From positions 102,999,890-103,063,889 of the forward strand of contig CM073889.1 of NCBI GenBank assembly GCA_037176705.1: a DNA stretch of 64,000 nt, given 5' to 3'. The notes under the pieces were generated by a model, which ran no database searches, was not told the origin of the DNA, and worked only from the letters and a program-made list of their open reading frames with translations. The stretch's first letter is position 1. Each line of letters opens with the position of its first letter. Source of the DNA: Molossus alvarezi (lineage: Eukaryota; Chordata; Mammalia; Chiroptera; Molossidae). A program made the translations under genes and the position numbers. This document shows positions 12,867 through 23,364 of this stretch, piece by piece.

Positions 12867-14684
12867 GCTATTCATATATTTATACACAATGTCTGGCTTA
12901 CATAAAAACTATTAATCAGGAAACCAAAAAATCAAGAAAATATAACCTATAATATAGAAGCAGAACCACAGAAGTGTAAGTTATTTACTCTCTGGTCATT
13001 TGCAGTAAAAGTTTGCCAACCCATCATCTAGGGCAAAAAGAAATTATATGTTTAGGGGAGCAATATTAAGAATGTAAGCTAAATTCCCATAAAATAATGG
13101 AGAATAGAAGTCATTAGAGAAACCTCTTTAAAAATGCTGAAGAAAGAAAAAAAAAATGTCTACCTAGCTCTGAGACTTTCAGTTCTGCTTTGGCATTTAT
13201 CATATTTCTTATTGTGGAGTCCATAGAAACCAAACCCACAGATCTTGATAGTTAACCCTAAGAAGATGAAGTTAAACAGTGTCAAGCTTAGGATGCACAA
13301 CTGAATTTTAAAAAAAAGAACATTGCTCACTAAGAAGTTAGGGGAGATATGTTTTACAATAACATATGTGAAAATGACACAGGGCTTTAAATGGGCAGGA
13401 CACCCCATTTTGCTTGCTGTGAATACAACAGTAGCTGGAGGCAGGAGATATACCTAGACTCAAGACAGACATCTACCTATGCAGTGTTTTTATGATAACT
13501 TCTCTCAGCTGTGGTTTCCTTCTTTGTAAAATAAAGTTGATAAATGCCTCACCTACTTTACTATGATTTATTTCCGTTCTCATGATTTGAAAATCAAGGT
13601 TGTGACCAACTGAAAGGCACTTTAAATACCCCCAAAATATAGGTTGAAATAGTAAAATGACAACCAAACCTCCTACCATCACTACAAATAAGTGTATTCT
13701 ATGTACCATGGATACAATTCTAGAAAGAGAGATGATGGTTTTACTCTATTCTGTCCTCATGAGATCACTCTGGGAGTGTTGAGTTCTGAATATCACAGAT
13801 CAACAGAGAAATAGTTGTAACAAGGCGCATGTTCAGAGGACAGAGTAGAATTCTAAAAATCTTAAGTGCAGAATATTTGAAAGAATGGAAGATTATTCCT
13901 AGATGAATAGTAGCCTTGAAGTGGTCCCAAGAAACAAAATGGAAAAGCATGGATTTTTATGCAAACTTTCCTATTTAGAATCCTGTCTCAGCCACCCCCT
14001 GGCCACAGGGGCCTGGGGAATTGGCTAACAACTCCAGTCTCCTTTCAACATATGTTAAATGGAAATAGTGTTATCTAATTTACTATACTTTTGTGAGGAC
14101 TCAGTGAGATAATATTAAGAAACATAAACAAATATGTAGGCTACTTTTATATATAACTCTAAGATAATAAATCTGGAATCATTTTAATTACTTATGAAAC
14201 ATTTTAAATCAGTGACTGATATATAGAAACAGAACTGACTGCTCCTCTTTGGTGAGGAATTTGAGTATAAACTCGCTGAAGTGTAGTCAAATGATGGGAC
14301 TGAATGCTATTTTAGGTCCTTTACAACTTCAGATCATATTTGAACAGTATCAGGAAATAGCACAATGCATCATTTTGCCAACTTTATTCTCATTATCGTG
14401 TAGAATTTGTATGTATCTGTTAGTAGGTTTGAAGGGGTCAGGATAGATTTATGTACCAACCTGGTCAGAAGAGCAGAGCAAACTGAGAATGAGAGAGATC
14501 CAAACAGACTTTCCTACTGAGTATTAATCAAACTTTGTCTCTAAATTTTATAGATGTTCATAGTAAAAACATGAGTTTTTTATTTAAAGAGCAGGAAAGC
14601 CCCATAGATCTCTATGAAAAATTTTAAAAAGTTTACTAAATATCAGATTAACTTTTGGAGTAGTCTAATAGACACTAAGAGTTT
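12867..14684. other. Mostly unassigned; MIR-like piece at 13975-14130
   Basis: No gene recognised. Around 13975-14130 the run 'AGAATCCTGTCTCAGCC' to 'GTGAGGACTCAGTGAGATAAT' fits a diverged MIR on the + strand. Confidence 0.45.
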
Positions 14685-14890
14685 TATTTTTATTTTATTT
14701 TATTCTTTGTTAATTCTTACCTGAGGATAGTTTAGGGAAGGAGGGGAGACAGTGAGAAGCATTAATGTGAGAGAAACACATCGATTGGTTGCCTCTCGCA
14801 TAACCCCCACTCCCTTGACCATAATCAAACCCATGACCCTTGGGTCTGCAGACTGATGTTCTAACTACTGAGCCAAACTGGCCAGAGCGC
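14685..14890 (-). repeat. Ves-type SINE
   Basis: A TTTTATTTTATTTTATT start and 'CTTACCTGAGGATAG' give the complement of the tail; 'CTGAGCCAAACTGGCCAGAG' is the complement of the tRNA-like head. It is more diverged than its right-hand neighbour, so it was probably inserted earlier. Confidence 0.88.
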
Positions 14891-14903
14891 CATTAGGAAT
14901 TTT

Positions 14904-15169
14904 TGTTTGTTTGTTTGTTTGTTTTTTATCCTCACCCGAGGACATTTTTCCCTTTTTTGTTCAGGTAGAGTGGGAGGGAGAGAGAGGAACAGAGAGAGAG
15001 GGAGAAACATCAATGTGAAAGGGACACATCGAGTGGCTGCCAACCACACGACCAACCAGGGCCGGGGACAAACTGCAACCGAGGTACATGCCCTTAGTGA
15101 GAACCGAACCCGGGTCTCTCTGGACCGCAGGCCGGCGCTCTAACCGCTGAGCCAAACCGGCCAGGGCAA
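14904..15169 (-). repeat. Ves-type SINE with clear target duplication
   Basis: Flanked by CATTAGGAATTTT (14891-14903) and CATTAGGAGTTTT (15170-15182), 12 of 13 identical. The tail complement 'ATCCTCACCCGAGGACA' and the head complement 'GAGCCAAACCGGCCAGGG' are well kept. It inserted immediately beside the older SINE at 14685-14890. Confidence 0.95.
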
Positions 15170-15885
15170 CATTAGGAGTTTTATATTCTTCAAGCTAAAA
15201 GACAGGAAACATTATTTTTTGTCGTAAATCTGCAGACATTTTATTTATGAAAGAAACAAAACTAACAATGGCAGACATGTCTGCAAAAATGACTAGAAAT
15301 TGTCAGACCTGGGGATATGTTGTTCTTTGTCTCATGCTTTAATAATATGCAGAAGTCTGGTTTAAAGAAAAGCTCTCCTGTTAGCATTGTATCAGTAACA
15401 ATGACTGAACTACAAAGCAATGCGTACAGGGAAATGCTCTTAATGGAACACTTGAGAGTTATTTGAGAGTCCTACCTGGAGAAGGAAAACACATTTTGGC
15501 AAAAGAGATGTTGTGATTGCCACGGACCTGCCAGGAGATTTTTTTCCCCTGAGATAGTAATGTCCTCTCTGACTGAGAGGCCCTTGTTTTGCATATTGAT
15601 TAAATTAGAAACTGCACTAAAGGAGTTTTTATCATGATTTACTTTTACCTGCCCTGATTTATTTATATTTTATCCTCCATTTACAGTTGCATATATGCAG
15701 GAAAATAAGCCCTACAATTTTAGGAGAAATCAGAGTCTTACCCCTAGAGTCAAAATTAATTTGAGGTCCTCTGTAGGCAAAATAGCTAATTACATACATG
15801 AAGTTTTTCATTACCGTCTCTATTACTTTTACTATTCTCATAAATGCCCTTTCCCTCATCTCAGTCATCACACTTTTAATTTATT
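15170..15885. other. Unassigned sequence
   Basis: No gene or classified repeat seen. Confidence 0.4.
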
Positions 15886-16209
15886 TTTTAACAGCCTTAT
15901 AGAGATATAATTCACAAGCCATGCAACTCACTCATTTACAGTGTACAATTCAATGACTTGTAGTCTATTCACAGAGTTGCTCATCTGTTACCACAATCAA
16001 TTTAGAACACTTTCATTACCCCCAAAGAAACCCATATTCCTTAGTTATGACTCTCAATCCCCTCAGCTTCCCAACCTGGGCAAGCACTAATCTTTCAGTT
16101 GGCTTTTTTTTTTTTTTTGGCCTTTTTTTTTTTATCCTATTCTGGATATTTCATGTACATAAATGGAATCATGCAGTAGGTGGTTTTGGGGGTCTTCTTT
16201 CATTTAGCA

Positions 16210-16653
16210 CAGTGGTTTTCTACCTTTTTCATCTCATGGCACACATAAACTAATTTCTAAAATTCTGCAGCATACCAAGAAATATGTTTGCTGATCTGAC
16301 AAAAAATAGGTATAATTTTGATTGACTTACAAAGGAAATAATAATAGTAATTATCTACCCTTTTTGCTCCAAAGTGACTTAAAAAAAAAATCAGGTGCCT
16401 ATACTTGAATATTAGAATTAATCGATCAAAAGCAACCTTATTATGTGATGTGACCAATAGGATGCAACTCTGTTATATGACCAACATATTTATGGTTCAA
16501 GACAGGACATTCACATGGGATGGCTATTATTGTGTTGGTTGTTGTCATTTTTAAATTTGATAATTTAAGGGGAAAGAGGTCAGTGCCACTGACTAAATAG
16601 TCAGTTATTCTGTGTTTTAAAAATTCTTTCAGCACACGGGTTGAGAATCGCTG
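16210..16653. mobile_element. hAT-type non-autonomous DNA transposon
   Basis: Begins CAGTGGTTTTCTACC and ends GGTTGAGAATCGCTG, imperfect inverted ends of the hAT 'CAGTGGTTCTCAACC' type. The flanks ATTTAGCA (16202-16209) and ACTTAGTG (16654-16661) match at 5 of 8 positions, as expected for a decayed 8-bp duplication. It interrupts the L1M at a 'TTAGCATAATG'-like site. It has no coding capacity. Confidence 0.82.
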
Positions 16654-16683
16654 ACTTAGTGTAATGATTTAAAGGTTCATCCA

Positions 16684-16902
16684 GCCCGACTGGTGTTGGC
16701 TCAATGGCTAAGTGTTGACCCATGCACCAAGAGGTTGGTGGTTCGATTCCCAGTCAGGGCACAAGCCCAGGTTGTGGGCCTAATCCCCATTGGGGGGCAT
16801 GCAGGAGGTGGCCAATAGATGTTCTTTCTCATTGATGTTTCTATCTCTTTCTCTCCCTTCCTCTCTCTCTAAAAATCAATAAAGAAAATAAATAAATAAA
16901 TA
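16684..16902 (+). repeat. Ves-type SINE, '...AAAATCAATAAAG' tail form
   Basis: The head 'GCCCGACTGGTGTTGGCTCA' carries an A box, and the B box 'GGTTCGATTCC' is intact at about 16740. The flanks are AAAGGTTCATCCA (16671-16683) and AAAAGATTCATCCA (16903-16916). The tail ends in (AAAT)n. Confidence 0.94.
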
Positions 16903-17164
16903 AAAAGATTCATCCACATTGTAGCATGTAGCAGTACTTAATTTTTTAAACTGCCAAATAATATTTCATTATATTGACATACCACATTTTATTTATCCAT
17001 CTATCAATCGATAGACATTTGGAGTTTTTCTATTTTTCAGCTATTATGAATAATTCTGCTCTGAACATTAGTATACAAGTTTTTGTGAGGACATATATCT
17101 TTCTCTTGGGTGTATACCTAGCAGTAGAATTACTGGGTCATATAGTGAGTCCTTTCACTTTTTA

Positions 17165-17242
17165 TTATTATTTTTTTCTTTACTGGTTTTAGAGAAAGAG
17201 GAAGGGAAAAGAACTAACCACTTAGCCACATGAGCCAGGCAG
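17165..17242 (-). repeat. Miniature SINE of 78 bp with internal deletion
   Basis: It keeps the T-rich tail complement ('TTTACTGGTTTTAGAGAAAG') and a short head complement ('CACTTAGCCACATGAGCCAG'), with the middle missing. The flanking duplication is 16 bp, GTCCTTTCACTTTTTA (17149-17164) against GTCCTTTAACTTTTTA (17243-17258), one mismatch. Confidence 0.85.
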
Positions 17243-17640
17243 GTCCTTTAACTTTTTAATGAACTACCAGACTATTTTCAGAAGCAGCTACACCATTTTA
17301 CTTTCCTTCAACAATGTTTAGAGTTTCAATTTCTCCATATCTTCAACATTTTTAATTATATGTCTCTTGGATTATAGCCTTTCTAGTGAGTATAAAGTTG
17401 TATCTCAGTGTAGTTTTTATTTGAATTTCTCTTATGACTAATGATGTCAAGCATTTTTTCATACACTTATTAGTCATGTGAATATCATCTTTGGAGAAAT
17501 ATTAAAATCTGTTCACAATTTTAAAAATTAGATTACTTGACTTTTTATAATTGAGTTATAATCATTCTTTATATTTTTAGATATAAATCCCTTATAATAT
17601 ATATTATTTGAAAAGATGTGTCCCATTTGGTGGGTTGCCT

Positions 17641-18689
17641 TTAAACCATTACATTTTATTAGGTTTTGTTTTTCTCTCTTTTTACTGATACTTGTCTATA
17701 GGAATGGCCTACTACGTTGTTTCCATGATAGTTTTAACCATTTAAATGTCATCCTTTTTCCTATAAGCTATCACATTCACTCATCTGAGCATCTACTAGA
17801 TAGTGGTCTTAGCTACTAGGGATGCAGTGGTCAATATGCAGTCTTGTTCTCATCTTTGTGGCACTTACAATCTAGGGTAGGAGAAAGACCTTAATCACCC
17901 AGTAAGATATTATCCTACTGCTAAAAATTTCCATAGTGAGCATTTATTTTTGCATTCAATTAGCTCATTTTCTAATCTGGTGCCAGTGCCTCTTGCTTTC
18001 TATACCTTCAATCTAACACATTCTCCCTTTTTGAGAAAGGCTTGGGTTTCTTTTTGCAGAATATTTGGAAGTAGGGGTGCAAGTTGTACTTTGCACAAAG
18101 GATCGGCAATTTTGTCAAGATTGGTGTGAAAACCAAAAGTTATCCAAATAACACCATATAGTAAACCAAAGAGGAAGACAGCAGAGAATATGAGGACAAA
18201 AGCTCTCTAGTACAAGTGCCAGCGATGGGCCACCTGTGCAGGACTCCACCCAAAGAGCAGAGAAGGGCTATATGTACTCATTCCAATGAGGTCTTATGTG
18301 ATGAGCACACGCGCTTGGTAATTCTGATAACCTTTTTTCTTTTTAACATTGGCTTTAGGTTACCTTTTGGTTCCATAAAATATAATAATAAAAAAGAAAA
18401 TGCAGGCGTCTGGGTACTAAGCAAGTTCAAATTGAGTTCCAGTTTCTCATTTCTTTTAAGATAAATTTGAATATGCTAAAATCTTGTCTGATTTAGAAAG
18501 GTGGCAACCACTTGGAGTTATACTGCATATAAGTAGCATGTAAAGTGAATGGTGATGATGATGATGACGACGATGATAACTCATTGCATCAATATAGTGT
18601 TTGGATTTTCAAAGAATTTTCACTTACATAGCCACCGTAGCCTAACAAGAACCAAAGAAGGCTTCATTATCTATGTTGTTGTTTTTTTT
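17641..18689. other. Unassigned sequence with a short (GAT)n tract
   Basis: No gene recognised. A GATGATGATGAT-type microsatellite lies at about 18553-18580. The piece around 17765-17880 resembles an L2/MER-like old repeat but is too diverged to call. Confidence 0.4.
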
Positions 18690-19245
18690 TAAAGAAAACT
18701 TTCTCGTGAAGTATAACATGCATACAAGAAGTGCATAGATTATAAATCTACAGCTCAGTAGATCCTCACATTCCATGCAAACAGCTCAAGGACCAGATCA
18801 TTACCAGCATCCAACTTCTTCCTCTTTATACCTATTTAATCACTAATAGTCTCAACAGAATATGTAACCACATTCCTCACTTCAAATCCCATAGTTTAAT
18901 TTGACTGCTCTTAAATGACAAATAAATGAAATTATACAGCATATACATTTTTTGCTTCTTTCATCCAATATTATATTTGTGAGATTTATCCAAATTCTTA
19001 TTGTTTTGTAATATTATAATATGCTACAATCTATCCATTCTAGTAACATTTCAGTTGTTTCTAGTTCATGGTGCTGCTGGGAACATATTTTACATTTATT
19101 TTGGGGGGGTATATATCCAGGAGTAAAATCAATGGATCATGATAGCATTTATGCATGTTTTTTAGATTTCGAATAAGCTGCCAGTTATCAAAAGTGGTTG
19201 CCACAATTTAACATCCACTAACAATATTTGATGAAACTTTGGACT
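18690..19245 (-). repeat. Old L1M fragment
   Basis: The + strand text follows the complement of an L1M 3' part: 'AAATAAATGAAATTATACAGC', 'GCTTCTTTCATCCAATATTA', 'ATATATCCAGGAGTAAAATC', 'AATAAGCTGCCAGTTATCAA'. It is strongly diverged. Confidence 0.75.
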
Positions 19246-19385
19246 AACCTGAATCCTGCCCATTTGGTGCTTTTTGTATTGTCAACCCCTGTCTGTGGAT
19301 CATTATACATTTAAAAATGGAGACCCAGAGACACTATCACAGAAGTCTAGAGCACAAGTCTACTGGAACAGTGGTAAAAAGTATT

Positions 19386-19634
19386 CTTTTTTTTTAATCC
19401 TCACCTGAGAACATTTTTTCAATTTTTTTTTCAGATAGATTTGGAGGGGGAGAGAGAGAGAGAGAGAGAGAAACATCAACATGAAAGGGACACATCAAGT
19501 GGCTGCCACCCGCATGGCCCAACCAGGGCCGGGGACAAACTGCAACCGAGGTACGTGCCCTTAGCGGGAACTGAACCTGGGTCTCTCTGGACCGCAGGCC
19601 AACACTCTAACTGCTGAGCCAAACCGGCCAGGGT
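19386..19634 (-). repeat. Ves-type SINE
   Basis: The T-rich start and 'AATCCTCACCTGAGAACAT' are the tail complement. A (GA)n tract lies near 19450-19470, and 'GAGCCAAACCGGCCAGGG' is the head complement. The target duplication is weak (ATTCTTTT only). Confidence 0.92.
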
Positions 19635-20159
19635 GCCATTCTCATTCTTTTAACAAGATAAAAACTAGACAAACGAAAAACTCAATGACTTTTTTTTTGG
19701 ACTCATTGAAGAACTGAGGACCCAGGGCAAACTGTCACCCAGAAATCTAGAAAGGTAGGCAAATCCAGAAATTAGAGTTGAGATCCACTTGCTTGAAGCC
19801 AAGGTCTTGGGAGCCACAAATTGGTAGGTAACTGAAATTGTGATTTTGACGAGTAGCTGGAGGGTAAATGAGGAGTAGTATGTGCATGAGAAACCCTGTC
19901 TCCCCATCACACACACACACTCTGTCGTCCTGCTTTTCAGGGGAAATAATTTTCAGTTAGATGTGTGCTTTATTATGAGTTGGACCAAATCCTCTTTTTA
20001 AATTCAACCCCAGGTCTTAGGAAGGGAAGATAGAGAATCCAAGTGTATTCAGCTCCTATCAATTCCCCACTGCCTGTGTTTACTTGTGCAGTATTGAGAA
20101 GACAGACCTTGGCTAGAAAGAGTTGAACTTAAGACTCAGGAGGTCTTAACTTTAAACAG
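19635..20159. other. Unassigned sequence with a short (CA)n tract
   Basis: No gene recognised. A short CACACACA tract lies at 19908-19920. Confidence 0.4.
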
Positions 20160-20271
20160 AGGAGACGCAGTCCAAGGACACGGTTGCAGAGCTAGAAATG
20201 TATCAGAACGTCTCACACAGAGCACCTTTCTAAAACAGGTCTTTCAGTAAGCCTAGCCACAAAGAAAGGCA

Positions 20272-20973
20272 ATGACAGGCATTGCTACTACAGTTTATAT
20301 TTCAAATTGGAGAGAACACACTAGATTAATTAAAGAACATGGTTTGGATTTGCATTTTGCAGACAGCAATTGGTTACAATGTGATCAAGTTCAGGTACTA
20401 GGACCTTGGGAGCGAGAAAAAAAGTTGTTGGCAAGATGCATAGACACACACCTTTCTAGTGTCTGAAGGGCTGGCTGCTCAGGTGGCCTCTAGTTTGTTT
20501 TTCCCCTGTGACATAAATACTGGGGTATGCTGAGGTAACGGAGAACTGAGTTGGTGAGCAGGGCTCTATATGTACAGATCACAAAACAGAACTGATTGGT
20601 GGGTCCAGTTATGCTCTTAGTCACAATTCTCTTTGAGGTGTTCAGACTCTTGACTGCTGTGTTGTGGAATGAGTGTATCCAAACCAAAGGAGAGAGCCCC
20701 CAAAAGAAGAGTTCTGTTCCACCTGCAAAGCTCGAACCTCAGGCCGCCCTCACACCAACCACCAAAGAACCACCATCAAAATTCATTTTATTAGCAACAG
20801 GGTCCCACTGTGCCTGCCTCAGGCAGCCAAGAGCACGGATAAAGAAGGCTACTCAGTTATGGGTGATCACATCAACAGGACTGATCAAACTCTTAAATCT
20901 CCATTACAATGTACTGAGGTACAATTTTGTCTGGAGTCATTTATCAAGCTTGACCACCACCAGAGGACATTAA
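20272..20973 (+). pseudogene. Possible N-terminal part of the viral L fossil
   Basis: Two pieces in one frame (20272-20466 and 20596-20973) lie directly upstream of the clear L segment and in the same frame as it. The second begins with a hydrophobic stretch containing 'VGPVMLLVTILFEVFRLL', which could be helical packing in the N-terminal RdRp domain. In related L proteins motif C lies several hundred residues from the start, so about 1.5-2 kb of coding sequence is expected upstream of 21772. That is consistent with this stretch but does not prove it. I see no diagnostic motif here. Confidence 0.45.
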
Positions 20974-20994
20974 GAATCATAAACAGCACTCCCT

Positions 20995-21399
20995 GTGAAG
21001 TGCCATCCCAAAGACTTGCTCACTACAAATCCATGGGCACAAGAATTCACATGGGACAAATTTCACAATGTTAACCTTAGTGAGGCACCTAACTTGTTAG
21101 ACTTAAATCCAGACATCAATGATTTGGTGTCTGATAAATCTATAATTGAATCAGAGAAACACTGGACTTATGAATTTAACATGGCAGCATATGGAGAAAA
21201 ATACAAGCAGCAGTTGCAGCACCTGGCACCATGTGGCCTTAAACGACTTGTGAAGGTATTGGTACATGGCTATCTAGACAATCTATCTACTTTATTGGCC
21301 CCACTTGATAAAAGAGAACTCAGCTCTGAGAGGTGCATTACTGTTCTTGTCCCCAAAGAAAAGGAACTCAAATGGAAAGACAGATACTTTAGTATCTAG
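20995..21399 (+). pseudogene. Viral L fossil: pre-motif A segment
   Basis: This is the longest intact L piece, about 134 codons, ending at a TAG at 21397. The C-terminal half has 'ERCITVLVPKEKELKWKDR', matching the conserved KErElK...R-F block that precedes motif A in mononegavirus polymerases. Upstream, 'LNPDINDLVSDKSII' and an 'SEKHWTYEF' segment fit the preceding block. The charged, non-repetitive composition is unlike the L1 and SINE frames nearby. Confidence 0.8.
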
Positions 21400-21481
21400 T
21401 CCTTGAACCATAGTAAACCATAGTGAACCATAGAATGTATCAAGTTGTTGCAGAGATGAACATTAAGGAGTGCATTATGTC

Positions 21482-21637
21482 ATTGATCGAAACACATTCT
21501 ATGACAATGACTTCAACCAGATTAAATCATGCTCTTGCCAAACTCTTGCCATGTCCTATGACAACACTACATTCTTCATACAGGACAAGTTCAATGCTCG
21601 TGTCAATCCACTGGTGGACTACCAGCAGAAGACATGA
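21482..21637 (+). pseudogene. Viral L fossil: motif A region
   Basis: A frame-shifted piece (relative to 20995-21399) runs about 51 codons to a TGA at 21635. It contains 'YDNDFNQIK' and 'NARVNPLVDYQQK', placed where motif A and its following segment are expected. Just upstream, in a third frame, 'VVAEMNIKE' at about 21441-21467 belongs to the same block, so at least two indels lie between 21399 and 21482. A small ACCATAGT-type triplication at 21408-21434 marks the first break. Confidence 0.7.
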
Positions 21638-21651
21638 AAACTTGCATACAC

Positions 21652-21900
21652 GGTGCAGGATCAGCTGGAGAAGGAATGAGGCATAAGCTCTGGACTATTA
21701 TAGCATCGTGCTGAGAGCTTTTGGCACTTGAGGACGTTGGGGTCAAGGTGGTTATCCTCAGACAAAGAAACAACCAAACAATTGTTGTTACTTACAGTGA
21801 TCAAGACAAGACTCGTGCATGCAGTAGTGTATTGGAGTCTGTTAGAAAGCATGCAGAAGATATGGAACATCTGAAAAAGGGGGGAGAGTGGGGCAAGTGA
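21652..21900 (+). pseudogene. Viral L fossil: motifs B and C
   Basis: A piece in the frame of 20995-21399 with one internal TGA at 21712. 'GEGMRHKLWTII' matches motif B (G..EG...KLWT). About 35 codons on, 'LRQRNNQTIVVTYS' sits at the motif C position. Mononegavirus motif C is GDNQ; here the first two positions read R and N, so the catalytic aspartate is gone. A TGA ends the piece at 21898. Confidence 0.8.
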
Positions 21901-22625
21901 TTATTTTCATGAATATGGAAAAAAGGCAGTATTTCAAAGGAACTGTTGTAAACTTGTTCAAAATGATGTCCCATGTGTCAGATAGTATTGGTGAAATATT
22001 TCCAAACATTTACTCTACACTCACTTGCCTTGTTTCATCCTGTGAGGCAGCTGCACAGTCAGATCACACTCTTTGGACAACCATGATTATTGGACGTGTC
22101 TTGTATCATATTGCGCTTACCATTCAGACTGACCCAGATGTTTGGAGAGATGTAAACCATACAATAGCATCGTCCATTATTGGACCACCACTTGGAGGAC
22201 TGCCAACTATAGCTGTCTCTGTCAGCTCTCTTCAGAGGAGTTTCAGATCCACTTCCACTGCAAATCGCAGCTATCCATGCAGGAACTGGAGAAAGAGTAC
22301 CCTTAAATGTAACGAGCCAACTGACCCGGATCTCAGTCCCACCCTCACAGAGGTGGATAGCACTCACAGCTAACTCAGCTTTCCCGTACATACAGTACTG
22401 CAGCCGCTGAGACCCCAGAGACTCTTACCAGAGTGGTTTGAGAGTGCTGTGTTTTCCGACGCAAGATCTCTAAGGTTACCAAGCTTATTTGCAACGTCAC
22501 TCACAGAGATGGCCTCTGTGTTGGCACATGATATAGCATCCATAACCCCACGTATCCACGGATTACAAGTGCAGCGTGAAACCGCATTGAAACGAGCAAT
22601 GTGGTTTGTGGCCTATCGTTGTTAG
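21888..22625 (+). pseudogene. Viral L fossil: region after motif C
   Basis: One frame stays open for about 246 codons with a single stop at 22371. 'YFKGTVVNLFKMMSHVSDS' and 'SSCEAAAQSDHTLW' fit the post-motif-C palm and thumb. 'IIGPPLGGLPT' is a conserved glycine/proline loop of these polymerases. The last part, from about 22425, includes 'IHGLQVQRETALKRAMWF'. The portion 22210-22420 fits less well and may hold short compensating frameshifts. Confidence 0.75.
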
Positions 22626-22820
22626 ACATGTTCCAGAAGGCAAGCGCTATTACAGCAACTTGCCTAGAGCTATATTTTGGTGATCTTGTCTGTGAAAGCA
22701 ACAGATTCAAAAGAGAAGTTGCGATGTGCCTAATAACAGTTCCTAGCACATTAGGCATTTTTATCTGCTGTTCTTACAGATTGCAGTGCCCGGAGAGCTG
22801 ATACATTATGACGGTCGACA
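22601..22820 (+). pseudogene. Viral L fossil: linker segment, frame uncertain
   Basis: An overlapping +2-frame piece (22601-22801) continues after the stop at 22623, with 'ITATCLELYFGDLVCESN'. The preceding piece and this one overlap in different frames, so an indel lies near 22600-22630. No diagnostic motif is visible, and placement rests on collinearity only. Confidence 0.5.
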
Positions 22821-23364
22821 TGGGGCCGGGATCTTGCAGGTGTCACAATGCCCTTTATAGCTGAAGAGTTTTGTATTGCCCTAGAGGCTAATCCATCTGT
22901 AATTTATCTAAGTATGTGTTTTCTATTCTGCAGAAAATAACCATGTAATGCTTGTGGAAGGTGGGAAGGGCAGGCTGTATCTTGGGTCTCGTACACATTT
23001 CAAAGTCCAGCGAGGCGCAGTCAGCAAATTGCCATCTACTAGAAAGGGAGTGATGACTGAGAACCTATTAGCTCTCTTTGATTGGCTCAGAATCAAGGGA
23101 ATAATATCCTAGACAAACCTTATAACTCTATTAAGGAAGCTCCTGAGTGAAAAGGGAGTTCAAACAGTCCCCACAGGAATTGTAATGGGTGGAACAATGA
23201 CACATTGTCTTCCAAGCAGGGCGGAACATAGAGAGGGGTTGTCTGGCAGCATGAGTACTACCAGCATCCTACTGAAATTTGCCACAGGTTTTATAACTAA
23301 ATACACAAATTCAGATAAGGATTATCCTACACATTTTTCAGCAGACATTTATTCACAGGAATAA
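22821..23364 (+). pseudogene. Viral L fossil: capping (PRNTase) region
   Basis: Two pieces. The first, 22821-22940, has 'WGRDLAGVTMPFIAEEF', matching the conserved W..D..GvT.P block. The second, 22933-23364, spans 144 codons with one stop at 23110 and has 'LYLGSRTHFK', a conserved block of the same domain. Further on, 'MGGTMTHCLPSR' occupies the position of the HR motif. The histidine (23203-23205) is kept and the following arginine is replaced by cysteine. The piece stops at a TAA at 23362. Recognisable L sequence ends soon after, so the C-terminal third of an L protein is absent. Confidence 0.75.

Larger units (their letters stand above)
15886..17640 (-). repeat. Old L1M fragment, split by three later insertions
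   Basis: The + strand text follows the complement of the L1M 3' region. It has 'GAGATATAATTCACAAGCCAT', 'ATTTCATGTACATAAATGGAATC', 'CAAATAATATTTCATTATA', 'TTCTCTTGGGTGTATACCTAG' and then ORF2-derived text to about 17640. It is interrupted by a hAT element (16210-16653), a SINE (16684-16902) and a miniature SINE (17165-17242), so it predates all three. Confidence 0.88.

Noticed and set aside
14904..15169. tRNA-like A and B boxes, possible tRNA gene
   Set aside because: It is the head of a SINE; the body, tail and target duplication are all present. The same applies to the other Ves copies.
19440..19475. (GA)n tract as a possible regulatory element
   Set aside because: It is the internal GA/CT-rich part of the SINE.
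20400..20425. Short match between 'TTGGGAGCGAGAAAA' here and at about 1226-1240
   Set aside because: A 15-bp coincidence with no extended similarity on either side.
22059..22391. Minus-strand frame of 110 codons
   Set aside because: It is the shadow of the viral L fossil on the + strand.
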